This document shows, piece after piece, positions 63,307 to 64,000 of a stretch of 64,000 nt of DNA. Each line of letters opens with the position of its first letter. Positions within the stretch are counted from its first letter, which is position 1. The stretch lies in assembly GCA_029256105.1 (NCBI GenBank), contig JAQSYO010000005.1, forward strand, positions 62,001 to 126,000, written 5' to 3'. The notes under the pieces were generated by a model. The model did not search any database, was not told the DNA's origin, and was given only the letters and a program-made list of their open reading frames with translations. The position numbers were made by a program, and so were the translations under genes. The DNA is from Herbinix sp. Its GTDB lineage: Bacteria; Bacillota; Clostridia; Lachnospirales; Lachnospiraceae.

Positions 63307-64000
63307 ATGAAAAACAAGTTAAAAATCATATCTATAGTATTAGTTATCGCATTATTATTCACAGCTTGTAAAGCACAGGAGAAGGTTACGAATTCTGTGG
63401 GAACAAATGAGACTGATAAAACAGAAAGTACAGATATTACAGATAGTAAAGAAGAAGCGGATAGTGCAGACAAAACAGAAGCAGCTGAAAAACCAGTGTT
63501 ACGCATAGGCATGATGTCATCTTCTGATGTAATTCCTTATGTATTAATTAACGAAAATGGATTAGCAGACAAATATAATTTCGAACTGGATTTAGAAGTA
63601 TTTACCTCTGCAAAAGATAGGGATGCAGCACTTCAGGCAGATGAATTAGACGGCGTATTAACAGACTACATAGGTATCTGTATGTATCAAAATGCCAATT
63701 TTGATGTCAGAATCACAGGAATTACGGACGGTGATTATATCTTAATGGCAGGTAAGAATACAGGTATCACAGATATTAATGATATCAAGGGAAAGAGTAT
63801 AGCGATATCAGAAAATACGTTGATTGATTATACTCTTGATAATATTTTGCTGAATAACAATCTAGTAAGTACGGATTTAAAGAAAGAAATCGTTCCTAGA
63901 ATACCGGACAGGCTTGAGTTACTTCGTAATGATAAGATAGATCTTGGCTTAATGCCGGAACCTTTTGCAACACTTGCACTTAATGATGGTGCAATATCCT
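63307..64000 (+). CDS. ABC-type substrate-binding lipoprotein (NMT1/SsuA-like), 3'-truncated
   Basis: The frame is open to the window end (231 residues seen). The signal peptide ends in the lipobox LFTAC (cysteine about residue 21), followed by an acidic Ser/Thr/Asp-rich linker to ~60. From LRIGMMSSSDVIPYVL on it resembles NMT1/SsuA/ThiY-type binding proteins, with DIKGKSIAISENTLIDY and LMPEPFATLAL. This fold also occurs in the futalosine enzymes MqnA and MqnD, but the lipobox argues for a transporter component here. GTGAGG precedes the start. Confidence 0.8.
   Translation, partial: MKNKLKIISIVLVIALLFTACKAQEKVTNSVGTNETDKTESTDITDSKEEADSADKTEAAEKPVLRIGMMSSSDVIPYVLINENGLADKYNFELDLEVFTSAKDRDAALQADELDGVLTDYIGICMYQNANFDVRITGITDGDYILMAGKNTGITDINDIKGKSIAISENTLIDYTLDNILLNNNLVSTDLKKEIVPRIPDRLELLRNDKIDLGLMPEPFATLALNDGAIS

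Noticed and set aside
63258..63512. Minus-strand frame opposite the lipoprotein start
   Set aside because: Antisense to a gene with lipobox and ribosome site; Ser/Val repeats mirror the acidic linker of the real protein.

Overview
The window is AT-rich Gram-positive DNA and most resembles a plant-fibre-fermenting Clostridia/Lachnospiraceae genome. This is an inference from gene content: an electron-bifurcating [FeFe]-hydrogenase with NfnAB, GTP-type PEP carboxykinase, xylan side-chain enzymes, Rex regulators, CwlD, and strong AGGAGG ribosome sites. No rRNA, tRNA, CRISPR array, transposase or prophage was seen.

Layout. (1) 1-4710: a split transketolase (first subunit cut by the window edge), a tartronate-semialdehyde-reductase-like dehydrogenase, an SDR and a convergent glycerate kinase, i.e. 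sugar-acid catabolism toward glycerate/2-phosphoglycerate. (2) 5291-7087: pckG. (3) 7709-13507: an LplB/YtcP/LplA-type oligosaccharide importer without its own ATPase, mannonate dehydratase UxuA and an FCD-type GntR regulator. (4) 14046-24032: a redox-energy block with rex paralogue 1, a LysR regulator, nfnAB, rex paralogue 2, hydC-hydB-hydA and a small [2Fe-2S] protein. (5) 24499-29967: TetR/CPBP protease operon, MFS transporter, AraC-GyrI regulator and a lipoprotein of unknown function. (6) 30582-37286: a complete Wadjet (JetABCD) plasmid-defence operon. (7) 37411-42745: GNAT, serine hydrolase and class I ribonucleotide reductase. (8) 43043-52911: glucuronoxylan side-chain utilisation with a large GH2 enzyme, a second GntR paralogue, an AraC regulator, GH67 alpha-glucuronidase and an SGNH esterase. 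(9) 53494-59249: HAD phosphatase, L,D-transpeptidase, YdcZ-like membrane protein, polysaccharide deacetylase, CwlD amidase and dapA. (10) 59484-end: AraC regulator, UbiD decarboxylase, UbiA prenyltransferase and a substrate-binding lipoprotein cut by the window end.

How the parts connect. Regions 3 and 8 lie 30 kb apart but share near-identical GntR proteins. They also share the palindrome TATACTAGTATA within a 23-bp exact repeat upstream of the importer and of gntR2, with a variant upstream of the GH2 gene. This suggests one aldouronate/glucuronate regulon: import, removal of methylglucuronate and acetyl groups, then glucuronate breakdown through UxuA. In region 4, three copies of a 22-bp inverted repeat (TATCGATATT-N2-AATATCGATA) lie over the rex1 promoter and upstream of nfnAB-hyd. 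A near-consensus classical Rex site (TTGTTAA-N4-TAAACAA) also lies in the nfnAB-hyd promoter region. It is followed by a ~230-nt leader ending in an intrinsic terminator.

Other unusual sequence: a four-copy array of Shine-Dalgarno motifs, three of them masked by their own anti-SD, in front of hydC; a two-copy ~50-bp palindromic element with a compensatory base-pair change; in-register tandem duplication of the 3' end of the glycerate kinase gene; and two intergenic minisatellites.
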